A stretch of 64,000 bases of DNA from Bacteroidales bacterium (GCA_017480225.1 JAFVBB010000015.1:38853-102852); one strand, 5' to 3'. Numbered from the stretch's first letter, positions 30,401-40,608 are shown. The notes: generated by a model not told the origin, from the sequence alone. Made by a program: numbers and translations.

Positions 30401-33400
30401 TCAGTCGCGCAACACCTCTATCACCCCATTGCGCTTCACCAAGCCATTTTCTCCCTTCCCACTGAAGCGGTAGTAGTAGGTACCGTCGGGGCTGCGAGTG
30501 GCCTCTGGATCCCAGAACTGGTCGTGGCGGCGTATGTTGCGCGCATGGAACACCAGTGCGCCGGTGCGGTCGTATATCCAAAGTTCGTTCTCAGAATAGT
30601 TACCGAACTCTACCAATCCTACCACCTCCCAAGTGTCATCTATTCCATCCGCATTGGGGGTCACCAGATTGGGGAAATGCAGGTAATCATTGGTAACGGT
30701 GACAATGTGACGCGCAGTGTCGGTACAGGTATGTATGAACGGATCTATTTTGAAATCTGCATACAGTTGTCTTGGAAGCCAAACTAACTGGTACGACTTA
30801 ACAGTGTCAAGAGAATGCATCCACAGTGCAACAAGGCTGACCTCATAGTCGCCTGCCACATCGGCGCCGTCGTCGCCCCAGCTATGAAGCGGGCTGAAAG
30901 CACTTGATGTATCGTCAGCGGCGTCGGGCATCTGGAAGCGCCACTTCCATTGCAGCGTGTCGGGCTGCGAGAGGTTGACGAACTGTGCCACCGGATGGTG
31001 CACTGCTGGATAGTCTGGCTCCCACTTGAAGTCTGCAGTCGGTGTGGCGAACGCAAACACCGGCCACGCCAGCGTGTCGAGACAGCCTATGGTATCTGTA
31101 GCCACCAGTCTGAAATATGCAGCCACCGAGTCGGAGCCATGCAGAAACTTCATCTCCACCATTCGCTCGTCAGAACTGTAAAGTGTGTCGGGTGTCGCCA
31201 CATCCCATTGCCATGCCACCGAGGTGGGCGTGGAGTCAACCAACTGCAACAGTGCCGGCACACAGGTATGGAGCATCGTGTCGGTGGGTACGAAGGCAGA
31301 TGTATCGAAGCGGTGTAATGTCCGCAACGTGTAATCAAGACTGCGACGCGACAGGGTAACATGCACCAGGCTGTCACAACCGAACGAAGAGATGAGCGTG
31401 GTGTCGAAGGACAATGGCCGGGGATACTCCACACCATGATATGTCAGCCGTTCATACGGGCAGAACACCTGACTGAAGCCTGTCTCAAATGTAGGCTTGA
31501 CTGTCAACACAAGGCTCACAGCACTGTCTGCCCCATGTCGGTCGACAATGGTGTAGGTGATGCTGTCCTCCCCACTGAACAAATGTCCGAACCAGTCGTA
31601 TGGCAACTGGTTGTCGCACACGGTGTCGTACAGTGTATGATGGCTGTTGTGCCACACGGTGAGAGTGTAATTGACTATGCTGTCGCACACGTCGGCTCCA
31701 TTGACGAAGAAGCTCGTGTCTACAGCGTCGTTGAACACTATCGTGCGGAAACTGTGTGGCAGCTCATTCTCAACAATGGTGTCGTGGTAGGAGGCCATCG
31801 GGTTTGCCCGCACAGTAAGGTGCACGCTAACCACACTGTCCGCACCGTGTGTCGTTGCCAGCAGATAGTCGAACATGGTCAGACCCACCGAAGGGTTCAA
31901 CGTGGTGTCATGGTAAGTGAACGGCAACTGCGAGTGGCAGGTGAGCGTGTCCAACACAGTGTCACGGTTCATCCATACATGCAGTTTCAAGGCTATGGTA
32001 CTGTCGCACTGCTGGTAGGTCGGCAGCATGTAATCAGCCTCGCGACGCGAATAGGCAGGCGTGATTGCCGAAAGGTCGGTAAAGGTCACCATATCATTGC
32101 CCACCTGATATGGCAACTCATTCTGCACAATGGTATCCACAACCGTGGCATTGTGCGACCAGTGGAGGGTGAGGTGGAGGATAGCTGAGGTGTCGCAGCC
32201 TGCGGCGTTTAGTCCCAAAGGTGCCGACAGGTGGTTGCCACCAGTTGTGTATAACTCTCCGTGCCAACGCAGACTGTCGCATGCCACGGCCGTAGTGTCG
32301 CCTCTCGAGGTGGACTTGACAGACAGGTGAAGAACATGCAGACTGTCGCACGACTGACCTGCCACTGGCAAAGTGAGCATGTAGGTTCCCGCAACGGCGT
32401 AGTCATGGCCGAAAAACGAGTAGGTTTGGTTGTCACATATGCAGGCTTCGGTTGTGTCGGTAGGCATCGCGCCCCCCGGCAGTACGAGGTGAAGAACCAT
32501 CTCGAAGGTGTCAAGGCACGCATCGGAAGCCAGCCCGCTTACCAACCTCACCGTATAGTCGCCTGGCACATAGTACACTGCACTGCCGTTGTATGTAGTG
32601 GCGGCCGTGCCGTTGCCGAAGTCCCACCGCGTGCTTTCACACTGTATGCCGGGCAGCGGAGTCACCCCATCGTTGCTCACAGCGCTGGTGTTGAGGAACG
32701 ACACATGGAAGCGGCAGCTGTCAACCTCAATGCTGGCAACAAACGACGACATCGGGTAGCGCGTGCCTCCATAGGTGCTGATGGTGAAGTTGCAGTCAGG
32801 GTTGTCGAGCTTGCTCACCTCGCAGTAGTAGGTGATGTCCTCACTTGGAATGGTGATGCTCTGGCTGGTGCTGACAGTTGACGGATTCTCCGAGGTATAC
32901 CATCGATAGTTGAAACCTTCGGGGGCAGAAAGCGTGTTCTCGGTCACCGCACCGCAGGCTTCAGTGTTCATGTTCTTGCGCATACACTCGAGGGTGAAGT
33001 AGGCATAGCCATAGTGCGAGCCCTCGTTGCAGTCGTAGGTGGTGAGGCGCAGGTAGACCTGCTCGCCGGCATGGCCGGAAAGGTCGATGCCCACCGCCGT
33101 CCAGTCCTTCCAGAGCACACCGTCGTCGGCGCTGTTCCAGCCCAGGCTCTGGTCGGCAATGAAGTCGGCACTGGTGCAGGCCGAGTCGATGATGTTATAG
33201 TTGGTGTCGAGCAATTCAAGCCTGAAGCGGGGCTGGTCGGCCGCGGCGTGCATGGGGTCCTGTAACACGGCGGCATAGCGCAGCAGGAGCAACTCGAAGC
33301 TTGCCGTGTCGACATACAGGCTGTATATTACTCCCTCGGCTTCGGGCTCATAGTAGTTGGTGCTCCAGTTGCCCAGCCGCACGCTTGATGCGTAGCCTTC

Positions 33401-36400
33401 CGGTATGGTGCGCAGTAAGTTGCCAGTGCGCGGGTCGCGGGCAGCAGTGTCGTAGCACACAGTATGGCGGCTGTCCGGATGGGAGGGTCCATGGTTGATT
33501 GCCCCTGCGTGTGAATATGGGTTGCTGTACGACCCGCTGAAGAACACAGCCTGCGGCGAGGCCAGGTCGGTGGCATTGACGCAGCCCACACCCGGCGCCG
33601 GCGCGACAACCGACAGGCTGTCGCGATAGTCGGTCGAACAGTATTCCGAGGCAGCGGATCCACATGTACTAACAAACTTGAACGAGTAGTAGTGCAATGC
33701 GTCGAGCGGCTCTATGTGCAACGGTGACGAGGGGTTGGTGTATGTTCCCACCACGGCATCATCGTCCATCATCGTGATTGTGACATCGGGCTGGCCCACC
33801 TGCGTCCATGTGAGGTCAATGCTGGAGTGGGAAAGTTGCGACACCGTGAAGTCAAACGCGGCGCACTGCGACACATGCATGTCGTCCACATAGATGCTGC
33901 GTCCACCCGGCTGGCCGTTGCTGCGGGCACGCAGTGCAATGAAGTGGGCATCCTGCGGCGCGTTCTCAAAAAGCACAAGTCCGCGCTGCCATGTGCCTAC
34001 CTCTACCGGCGCCAATGTCTTCACCGGGTGGAAGGTCGCCAGGTCGTATGGGTTGCTCATCACCCCCACCACAAGACGGTCTCCCAGGCTTTCCACCTTG
34101 TACCAAATGCTCAAGGCCACAGTGCCTATTGAATCAACATCAAGGTCGGGGCTGATGGCATAGCTTGTCACCCCTATTGGCATCCGCAAGCTGTTTGTGT
34201 CGCTGTGAGCCTCGGCGTCGGTGACGCCAATCTCACTGTTGCGCAGGGTCCAGCCACGCGGCACACTGCCTTGCTCCAACGTGTCGAAATCCACGCACGA
34301 CGGCACATCCATCGGGGCGGCCAGTGTTGTCACCTGCTGGGCAGGCACACATGTACTGCCCAGGCTGTCGCAACGGAAGAAGAACTCATAGCGTGTTTCG
34401 GGCTGCAGGGTGAGTATCATCGGCACAGTGTCCACGCGCACCACGGGGTTGCTGCTATTGCCCTGATACGATGTGCCAGCCGGATAGTATTCCATGTAGA
34501 ACGGTGTGTGCGGGCCGTCTATCTTCACCCGGTTCCATCGCCACAGCGAGGCCTCAGCGCCCATCGAGGCCGTGCACGAGTCAAAATAGACACTGGCGAT
34601 GTCGAAATACTCCGACCTTGCGCGCAGCATGTGGTGCATCGCAACCCAGCGGCCATCACCTGTGTAGCGCGACAAATCCACATAAGCCGATTGTATCGAG
34701 CCGTCGCCAATGGTGTAGACCAGCGTGTCGAGCGGTGTAAATGTGGATGTGTCGTAGGCATCGGTCATCACGCCCACCTCAAGGCTGTCGGCCTCGCTGG
34801 GGGCATAGTAGTAGATACGCATACCGGCGTGGCGGATAGAGTCAATATTGACAAAATCGGGCGCCAAGACCCATGTCGACCCATTGCCGTCGAGCCTCAT
34901 GTAGTAGCGTCCGGCATTGCCATGCCGCATCATTTTGACACTACCATAGCGGTTTCTGGAATAGTACACAAACCTGTACCACGGATAGCTGTATCCCTCC
35001 TGGGCATCATAGCAGTAGGGCATGTTTTTGGTGAAGCCGCTGAGGTATTCACGCTCACTGTCGCAGGTGTAACCCAAACTGTCGCACGCCTGGTAGAATC
35101 GCAAACTGTTGTCGTTGTATACAATCTGGAACAAAGTGTCGCTGATGGCAACAAGCGTGTCGAGCGGGTTCACATGCAGCCAATACGGTGCCTTTTTCGG
35201 GGTAACGGCCTGCCATGTGTTGTTTCTTACCAACCTGATGGTCGCCATAGGGATGTTGTAAACGTGCAATCTGAAAATACGGCATTCTTTTCTCGCACGC
35301 AATGCCACCCGCTTGTCTGCATAATTGCTCATATCGACGGCCGGGTAGTTCCAGTCGCCTTCCGACCGCCACAAGGTGATGAACGTCGAGGTGTCGACAC
35401 CACTGCCGAGCACACCAATCTCGACGGCTCCCTCCTCCCAATTGTACAGGGTCGCAGTGAGCGACATGACGCTGTCGGCATCCAGTGGGGGCAATATGGC
35501 ATACATCCAGTTGCCCGACGGGAGCATTGCCACCGAGGGCCCCCACATATCAATACTGACATGGTTGCCTCCATCGGGGCTGACAAAACTCCACGTGGGC
35601 GGCACCTTGACCATGCCTGAAGGCAACTCGAATTCCTCACAATAAGGAAGCCTCACAGTATCCCCGGTCCTCACCGTGACCGCCTGCGGGCAGCCATTGG
35701 TAGTGTAAAGGCACTCCCACTCCACCGTGTACTCCGTGCCCATAAGTAAACCCTCGACCACGTATGGGTTCTCGTTGACGTAAATCTCACGGTGGTCGGT
35801 CCCGGCCGCGTCGTCGAGGTACAGGCGGTAGTCATGGGCAACATCCTGAATCAGCACTATACGGTTGCCCTCCACGGCCATATCCATCTGCGGGCAGGAG
35901 CTGACGCCCACATCATCGAGGCGCAGGGTGTCGTCGCCAGCGACGAAGGTGACGTACGCCGTGTCGCCATCGAACGTCGGCAGGGTGTAGGAGTAAAATC
36001 GCCACACGGTGTCGAGCACTATAGTGTCGATCATTTCCATCACTGCACCATGTTTGCCCGCGAGCAGCAGCGTGTCGCCCTGCGTGTTGGAGCGTGCCTT
36101 GAACGAGAGGGTCTGACCACCCCAAAACTGCATGGGGTGCATGGACACTGCCGAATGCGGCGCCACATGCAGGGCATCGTCAAAGCCGGTGCCTGCCACA
36201 CCGGTGGCGGTCCAGTCGAGTGGCAACTCGTCGTAGAGCAGGTCATCAAACGGGAAGCAGAATGCGTGGCCGCGTCCGAAGCCGGTGAGATAGAAGGCAT
36301 AAGTGTTGCAGCCCTCCTCAAGCGGCCGCACCAGCACACGGTAGTAGTAGCCCCCCGTGTCGAGACCGCCAATGCCCACCTTGTCCATGTCGTCGGGGCC

Positions 36401-39178
36401 GCAGCGATACACCAACGAGTCGCCCATGCCCACAATGGCCACCTCAACGCTGTCTGCACCCACAAGCGCGTCGATTTGTATGTTGATGCTGTCGAAGCCT
36501 ATGTGGGTCGCCGTAGCGTTGGCATAGGCCATGTGGCTAAATTGAAGCTCGTTGATGTAGATGCCATAGTAGCTGTACTCGTAGTCGTGCATGTAGCGCA
36601 GAGCCAGGCGCGCCGAGAAGATGCTGTCGGCGGCAGGCACCTGCCACACATAGTGGCGCCTCTGTCCGAGAGCCTGCACGTCAATCGTGTCGATGGGGCG
36701 GAAGTGGAGCCCGCCGTACTGGGGATTGGCGATATTGACGCACTCCTCGTCAATGATACCCACCACCAGCTTCGACTGCGGGGCTTGGTCGAAGGCGTAG
36801 AAGCTGAGCACTGTGTTGCCGTCAAGCTCCACGTCGGGCAACACTGCGGTGGTGTAGTAATCCCAGTTGAAGCCCCACGAGGTCAGGTGCAGCGACTTGG
36901 GCTCATCGGCATAGTAGCCCACGGCAAAATCGGGCGCGTCATTCAGACTGTTGAACTTTTTCCAGTCGCCGTCGGTGTCCGACGCCCAATCCTGCTCGTC
37001 CAGCGCCTTGAAATCCTCGCAGTAGGGCAAGGGGTAGTCGCGCGTGGCCGTGCGGATGGTGCGGCGGCTGTTTCCGCATGGTGCGGTGCCCGGACGGTAG
37101 AAGACGAAGTCGTAGTCGGTCGAGGGGAGAAGCCCCGCCACCGTGCCAGAGGCGGCATTGAGGAAGGTGTCGACAACGCCGGTGCCCAGCTCGAACCCTT
37201 TCAGGCCGTGCTGCACAAGCACCGTGTCGTAGGCTTCGGCCCAGGCGAAGGCCATCGTCGTGCCGCGACGGTGCACGAGGCGGACGTCGTCGACCAGGGA
37301 CGTGCCGCAGATGACGGAAAATATCTTCAGCGAGACGTACCACGTCGGGTTCTCTACCAGAATGGCTATGTGGCGCCCTGTCGAGCCTGCCGGCACATTC
37401 ACCACGGCGTTGTGGCGAAGTCCGTCGCTGACGAGGGTATCGAGGGGGACAAACGAAGCCTTGTCGTCGGGGTAGTATGTGGTGCCAACGATTATTCGGG
37501 CATTGTTGTTCTCGCCCCAATAGGCAATTCCCACCTGCTTGCCGGGCAGTCCCAGCAGCCGCTCGCTGGTCAGGAAGAAGCTGGAGCCTGACGCACCGTC
37601 CCACATGGACAGCGCGCCATCCTCTGTGGTCAGCCAGTTGTCGTACCTCGCCGCAATGACGCGTGAGGTCCACGTGCCCTGCTCAAACTGCGAGCAGTAG
37701 CCGTCGGCCTGCTCCGGCAAGGCGGCGGTGCGCACATTGACGCTGTGAGCCACGCTTGGCACCGCGCCGCACGAGGGATAGACCGTGAGTGTGTACTGCG
37801 TCTGCGGCGACAGGCCTGTGACGAGCTGCGGCGAGGCGGCAGGGTCGATGGTCACCGAGTCGACCGACTGCGCCGTTCGGCGCACACCCACCTTGCACAC
37901 CGGCGAGCCGAACTCGCTCCACGAGAGCAGCAACTGGTCGTGCTCCACCTGCGAGGCCTGCAGCGACTCCACGCCGCAGCCCTCCATCTCCAAGTCGTCA
38001 ATGTAGACGCGCACCCCCACGCCGGGCTGCTGGCTTTGCACCATGCGGAAAGCCAGTCTGCGCCCCGGAGCCGAGGGAGTCCACTGCAGTGACACCACCT
38101 CCCAGTGGCTGACTTCATCAACGACGATGGTCTGCAGCGGCGTGAAGCCGTAGAGGTCATAGTCGCTGCCTGTGGCGTTGCATTCGCCCATCTCCACCAC
38201 AGCGCCGGCATGGCTGGAGCGAAGGTTCATGTGCATCGTGACGGTCTGGACCGACGCGAAAGACGGCGTGGCCACGAGGCTGAAATGGTCGTCGACAGCG
38301 CTGTTGCCGCTGCTGATCATCAGCGAGCGGCGTCCGCTTGCGCGATGCGAGGCCACAGCCTGCGGCAGGTATTCCTCGTCGTCGAAGTTCACCACCTCTA
38401 TCCAACATGGCGGGAAGGCGCCATCGTCCAGGCCCTCGAAGCCCTCGACATAGGGCTCGGACACCTCGCCGCAGCGGGTGCGCACCGTGATGCCGTCGGC
38501 ACAGCAGTTGTTGCCCTCGTTGGCGGAGGCCGTCACAGTGATGTCGTAGGCCGACGACGGGTTGAGGCCTGTCAAGGTGTAGCTGGTCGCGGTGATGCCG
38601 TCGACACGCTGGTTGCCATAGGTCAGGGTGAAGGGACCCGCGGCGTTGTCGGCCGTCCACTCCAGACCGATAGTCGTGGTGCCCACGCTGACGGTGTCGA
38701 GCCCGCCCACCGGGTTGGCGCACATCGACGAGCCGCCCGACACAGTCCACTCAAGCTCAAACCCGTCCCTGGTGACGGAAGGGTCGGTGGTGAAACTCAC
38801 CACCAGCAGACCCGTCGTGCTTGAAACATCGACAGTGCCCGAACCCGACACCTGGTTCAACAGCAGCGTCGTGCCGTCGCTCACCGTCAGTTTGTCGTAG
38901 CCATTCTCTGTGTTATAATTGCCAATCAGGGTGATGGTGGTTCCGGGCGAAGACTTGATGGTGACGCTGCCGCTGAAGTTGACACTGTAGGCCCCAAGCA
39001 GGCCACCGTCGTCGTAGATGACACCACTCGGCGAAAAGCAGCCGTCGACCACCAGGCTGTCGGCATTCTCCATCACGACAACATTTTGAGCCACGGCGCC
39101 GAAAGCCACCAGCACAAAAAGGGCAAGCAACAGCCGTTTTAGCTCCAGTATACGTATCTTTCCAGTCATTTTCATCAC
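30401..39178 (-). CDS. giant T9SS-secreted modular surface protein, paralogue 2
   Basis: 2925 aa. Signal peptide 1-31 (RLLLALFVLVAFGAVAQ). A CUB-like domain follows (GVIYDDGGLLGAYSVNFSG; YDKLTVSDGTTLLLNQVSG), then an Fn3 module (TTTIGLEWTADNAAGPFTL), then repeated anchor-J/MAM-like modules (EGFEGLDDGAFPPCWIEVVN; VPSCVDFDTLEQGSVPRGW). A PKD domain is near residues 2155-2220 (WDFGNGTAATTYNGSAVYYV). About seven 50-70-residue modules with a C-D-x / L-P core follow (CDSLRWHGELY, TLTCHSQLPFTYH, TVCDNQLPYDWFGH, FCPYERLTYHGVEY). The T9SS type B sorting domain ends the protein (NLVTPNADGIDDTWEVVGL; PDGTYYYRFSGKGENG). It is separated by only 35 bp from paralogue 1 and is probably first in the operon. 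Confidence 0.9.
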   Translation of the reverse strand: MMKMTGKIRILELKRLLLALFVLVAFGAVAQNVVVMENADSLVVDGCFSPSGVIYDDGGLLGAYSVNFSGSVTIKSSPGTTITLIGNYNTENGYDKLTVSDGTTLLLNQVSGSGTVDVSSTTGLLVVSFTTDPSVTRDGFELEWTVSGGSSMCANPVGGLDTVSVGTTTIGLEWTADNAAGPFTLTYGNQRVDGITATSYTLTGLNPSSAYDITVTASANEGNNCCADGITVRTRCGEVSEPYVEGFEGLDDGAFPPCWIEVVNFDDEEYLPQAVASHRASGRRSLMISSGNSAVDDHFSLVATPSFASVQTVTMHMNLRSSHAGAVVEMGECNATGSDYDLYGFTPLQTIVVDEVSHWEVVSLQWTPSAPGRRLAFRMVQSQQPGVGVRVYIDDLEMEGCGVESLQASQVEHDQLLLSWSEFGSPVCKVGVRRTAQSVDSVTIDPAASPQLVTGLSPQTQYTLTVYPSCGAVPSVAHSVNVRTAALPEQADGYCSQFEQGTWTSRVIAARYDNWLTTEDGALSMWDGASGSSFFLTSERLLGLPGKQVGIAYWGENNNARIIVGTTYYPDDKASFVPLDTLVSDGLRHNAVVNVPAGSTGRHIAILVENPTWYVSLKIFSVICGTSLVDDVRLVHRRGTTMAFAWAEAYDTVLVQHGLKGFELGTGVVDTFLNAASGTVAGLLPSTDYDFVFYRPGTAPCGNSRRTIRTATRDYPLPYCEDFKALDEQDWASDTDGDWKKFNSLNDAPDFAVGYYADEPKSLHLTSWGFNWDYYTTAVLPDVELDGNTVLSFYAFDQAPQSKLVVGIIDEECVNIANPQYGGLHFRPIDTIDVQALGQRRHYVWQVPAADSIFSARLALRYMHDYEYSYYGIYINELQFSHMAYANATATHIGFDSINIQIDALVGADSVEVAIVGMGDSLVYRCGPDDMDKVGIGGLDTGGYYYRVLVRPLEEGCNTYAFYLTGFGRGHAFCFPFDDLLYDELPLDWTATGVAGTGFDDALHVAPHSAVSMHPMQFWGGQTLSFKARSNTQGDTLLLAGKHGAVMEMIDTIVLDTVWRFYSYTLPTFDGDTAYVTFVAGDDTLRLDDVGVSSCPQMDMAVEGNRIVLIQDVAHDYRLYLDDAAGTDHREIYVNENPYVVEGLLMGTEYTVEWECLYTTNGCPQAVTVRTGDTVRLPYCEEFELPSGMVKVPPTWSFVSPDGGNHVSIDMWGPSVAMLPSGNWMYAILPPLDADSVMSLTATLYNWEEGAVEIGVLGSGVDTSTFITLWRSEGDWNYPAVDMSNYADKRVALRARKECRIFRLHVYNIPMATIRLVRNNTWQAVTPKKAPYWLHVNPLDTLVAISDTLFQIVYNDNSLRFYQACDSLGYTCDSEREYLSGFTKNMPYCYDAQEGYSYPWYRFVYYSRNRYGSVKMMRHGNAGRYYMRLDGNGSTWVLAPDFVNIDSIRHAGMRIYYYAPSEADSLEVGVMTDAYDTSTFTPLDTLVYTIGDGSIQSAYVDLSRYTGDGRWVAMHHMLRARSEYFDIASVYFDSCTASMGAEASLWRWNRVKIDGPHTPFYMEYYPAGTSYQGNSSNPVVRVDTVPMILTLQPETRYEFFFRCDSLGSTCVPAQQVTTLAAPMDVPSCVDFDTLEQGSVPRGWTLRNSEIGVTDAEAHSDTNSLRMPIGVTSYAISPDLDVDSIGTVALSIWYKVESLGDRLVVGVMSNPYDLATFHPVKTLAPVEVGTWQRGLVLFENAPQDAHFIALRARSNGQPGGRSIYVDDMHVSQCAAFDFTVSQLSHSSIDLTWTQVGQPDVTITMMDDDAVVGTYTNPSSPLHIEPLDALHYYSFKFVSTCGSAASEYCSTDYRDSLSVVAPAPGVGCVNATDLASPQAVFFSGSYSNPYSHAGAINHGPSHPDSRHTVCYDTAARDPRTGNLLRTIPEGYASSVRLGNWSTNYYEPEAEGVIYSLYVDTASFELLLLRYAAVLQDPMHAAADQPRFRLELLDTNYNIIDSACTSADFIADQSLGWNSADDGVLWKDWTAVGIDLSGHAGEQVYLRLTTYDCNEGSHYGYAYFTLECMRKNMNTEACGAVTENTLSAPEGFNYRWYTSENPSTVSTSQSITIPSEDITYYCEVSKLDNPDCNFTISTYGGTRYPMSSFVASIEVDSCRFHVSFLNTSAVSNDGVTPLPGIQCESTRWDFGNGTAATTYNGSAVYYVPGDYTVRLVSGLASDACLDTFEMVLHLVLPGGAMPTDTTEACICDNQTYSFFGHDYAVAGTYMLTLPVAGQSCDSLHVLHLSVKSTSRGDTTAVACDSLRWHGELYTTGGNHLSAPLGLNAAGCDTSAILHLTLHWSHNATVVDTIVQNELPYQVGNDMVTFTDLSAITPAYSRREADYMLPTYQQCDSTIALKLHVWMNRDTVLDTLTCHSQLPFTYHDTTLNPSVGLTMFDYLLATTHGADSVVSVHLTVRANPMASYHDTIVENELPHSFRTIVFNDAVDTSFFVNGADVCDSIVNYTLTVWHNSHHTLYDTVCDNQLPYDWFGHLFSGEDSITYTIVDRHGADSAVSLVLTVKPTFETGFSQVFCPYERLTYHGVEYPRPLSFDTTLISSFGCDSLVHVTLSRRSLDYTLRTLHRFDTSAFVPTDTMLHTCVPALLQLVDSTPTSVAWQWDVATPDTLYSSDERMVEMKFLHGSDSVAAYFRLVATDTIGCLDTLAWPVFAFATPTADFKWEPDYPAVHHPVAQFVNLSQPDTLQWKWRFQMPDAADDTSSAFSPLHSWGDDGADVAGDYEVSLVALWMHSLDTVKSYQLVWLPRQLYADFKIDPFIHTCTDTARHIVTVTNDYLHFPNLVTPNADGIDDTWEVVGLVEFGNYSENELWIYDRTGALVFHARNIRRHDQFWDPEATRSPDGTYYYRFSGKGENGLVKRNGVIEVLRD
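32965..33213 (-). repeat. near-identical 249-bp segment shared with the first giant gene (copy 2)
   Basis: Counterpart of 24071-24319 at a constant offset of 8894 bases. Four substitutions and no indels. Sharp borders against less similar flanks suggest gene conversion rather than uniform selection. Confidence 0.9.
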
Positions 39179-39221
39179 TTTGTCAAATAGTTAAGCCTGC
39201 GGCATCGCTGCCGCGAAAAGT

Positions 39222-39253
39222 GCAAATATACGCATAAAAATTCAGTGAACAAA
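39222..39253 (-). promoter_or_regulatory. promoter of the giant surface-protein operon
   Basis: Minus-strand TTTG (39250-39253) and TATATTTG (complement of 39222-39229) with 20-nt spacing, 43 nt before the ATG at 39178. With gaps of 35 and 20 bp downstream, it could drive a transcript of about 18.5 kb including the two-component genes. Confidence 0.7.
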
Positions 39254-39388
39254 AAATAAAATCACCATCGCCACGCCGGTCGCCGGCTCCCGCGCATCGG
39301 CTGCTTTGGCCATCCGCACTGTATCCGGAAGCGCAAGGAAACACCCGCCACGCCGCAGGCCGGGCATAACGTCGTGACAACCATATAA

Positions 39389-39478
39389 CAACACCTGTAC
39401 AACACCTTATCATCTACTACCGATGTAGTGCTTGACAAGGTGTTGGGTAGGCGATGAGTAGGAGTTGAGTAGGAGTTG
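39389..39478 (-). repeat. family B 11-bp-unit inverted-repeat element, copy 1
   Basis: On the plus strand three units CAACACCTGTA, CAACACCTTAT and CATCTACTACC are followed by a short centre (GATGTAGTGCTTG) and inverted units ACAAGGTGTTG, GGTAGGCGATG, AGTAGGAGTTG and AGTAGGAGTTG. On the minus strand the strong arm reads CAACTCCTACT twice, then CATCGCCTACC. Period is 11 bp throughout. It lies between the divergent promoters of the giant operon and the barrel-protein operon. Confidence 0.8.
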
Positions 39479-39481
39479 GTC

Positions 39482-39780
39482 TATCCTTAATGCTGATAAT
39501 CAGCGCTTTTCATTTCAACATATTACCCCCTGCCTCCTTTTGACGCAACAAACTCTTTATCAGCATGTTATAAATTCCAACCTTACTCCGTCCACCGCAG
39601 GCGTGGCGAAAGCCGCCGATGGTGCGCCGACGTCACCGGGACCCTTGGCGAAGGGCGGCATCAACCGCAGCGCGGCCACCGGCGCGCCACGCCAGCGGCA
39701 TAACCCACCACCACCCGGCAGCCACCGGCAACAGGCTGTGTATCTGCCGTCTTATGGCGGCACGCGGGCGGCAGCCGGGA
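39482..39780. other. intergenic, no gene seen
   Basis: About 300 bp, A+T-rich in the first third and very G+C-rich after 39600. Short open frames on both strands have no supporting features. There is a short hairpin near 39740 (TGCCG...CGGCA). No further function can be supported. Confidence 0.5.
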
Positions 39781-39787
39781 ATTTTAT

Positions 39788-39818
39788 TTTGCCGAATAAG
39801 GAAAAAGTAGTAACTTTG
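39788..39818 (+). promoter_or_regulatory. promoter of the barrel protein-DUF853-M16-channel operon
   Basis: TTTG (39788-39791) and TAACTTTG (39811-39818) with 19-nt spacing, 25 nt before the ATG at 39844. Confidence 0.75.
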
Positions 39819-39843
39819 CACCCTAAAAACAAAAGTGACGACA

Positions 39844-40608
39844 ATGAAGAAAATAGCACTTCTAATTGCCGCTGTGGCAGTTACGGCGACGCTCAACGCC
39901 CAGGTGGTGGTCGGGCTGCAGGGCGGCTACCACAGCACGGCCTCGGTCAACAACCTCGACACCAACAGCACCGCAGCCCTCAACTGGCTGGGTGGCGCAC
40001 AGCTGGGCTACATGGTGACGCCGCGGCTGTACATCGGCGTGAGCGGTCAATACAACCACTTCCGCAACGACACCATGATGGCGCACAAGGTGATACCCTA
40101 CGGCGGGCGCATACCCGACCCGACTGTCGACAACTTCCACACCGTGGTGCAGCGCGACGGATGGAGTGTGAGCCCACAGGTGAAGTACGAGTTCTTGAGC
40201 TACGGCAACATGCACTTCCACATCATGCTGCAGGGCACCGTGGGCCAGACTGGCTACGCCACCATAGTGCAGAGCTTCTACACCCCGTTCCTCAACAACG
40301 GCGAGTACCACGAGCTCGACGCCGTGCAGGACAGCGTGCGCACCTTCTACTGGGGTGTGAGCCTGCGCCCGACGATCACCTACGAGTTCTCGCGCCACCT
40401 GAGCGCCGAGCTCTCGCTCGACCTCCTCTCGGTGGGCTTCGCCAGCCACAAGACGATGTATGACAACCTCGACATCACCAACCGCGACGGCGAGGCCGAC
40501 GTCTACACCGAGTCGGCCACCACCCTCTATGCCGGCCTCAACAGCCTCATGGAGACCCTGCGCTGGGAAAGCCCCATGCTGCGGCTTGGCTTCAACTGGA
40601 CATTCTAA
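39844..40608 (+). CDS. outer membrane beta-barrel protein
   Basis: 254 aa from ATG at 39844; an in-frame GTG at 39835 is possible but unnecessary. Signal peptide MKKIALLIAAVAVTATLNAQ. The rest alternates amphipathic strands with glycine/aromatic residues typical of small porin-like barrels (VVVGLQGGYHSTASVN; LGYMVTPRLYIGVSGQYN; FYWGVSLRPTITYEFSRHLS; MLRLGFNWTF). The C-terminal residue is Phe, as expected of a barrel folded by the Bam machinery. Substrate or function unknown. First gene of a four-gene operon, 12 bp before the DUF853 gene. Confidence 0.85.
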   Translation: MKKIALLIAAVAVTATLNAQVVVGLQGGYHSTASVNNLDTNSTAALNWLGGAQLGYMVTPRLYIGVSGQYNHFRNDTMMAHKVIPYGGRIPDPTVDNFHTVVQRDGWSVSPQVKYEFLSYGNMHFHIMLQGTVGQTGYATIVQSFYTPFLNNGEYHELDAVQDSVRTFYWGVSLRPTITYEFSRHLSAELSLDLLSVGFASHKTMYDNLDITNRDGEADVYTESATTLYAGLNSLMETLRWESPMLRLGFNWTF

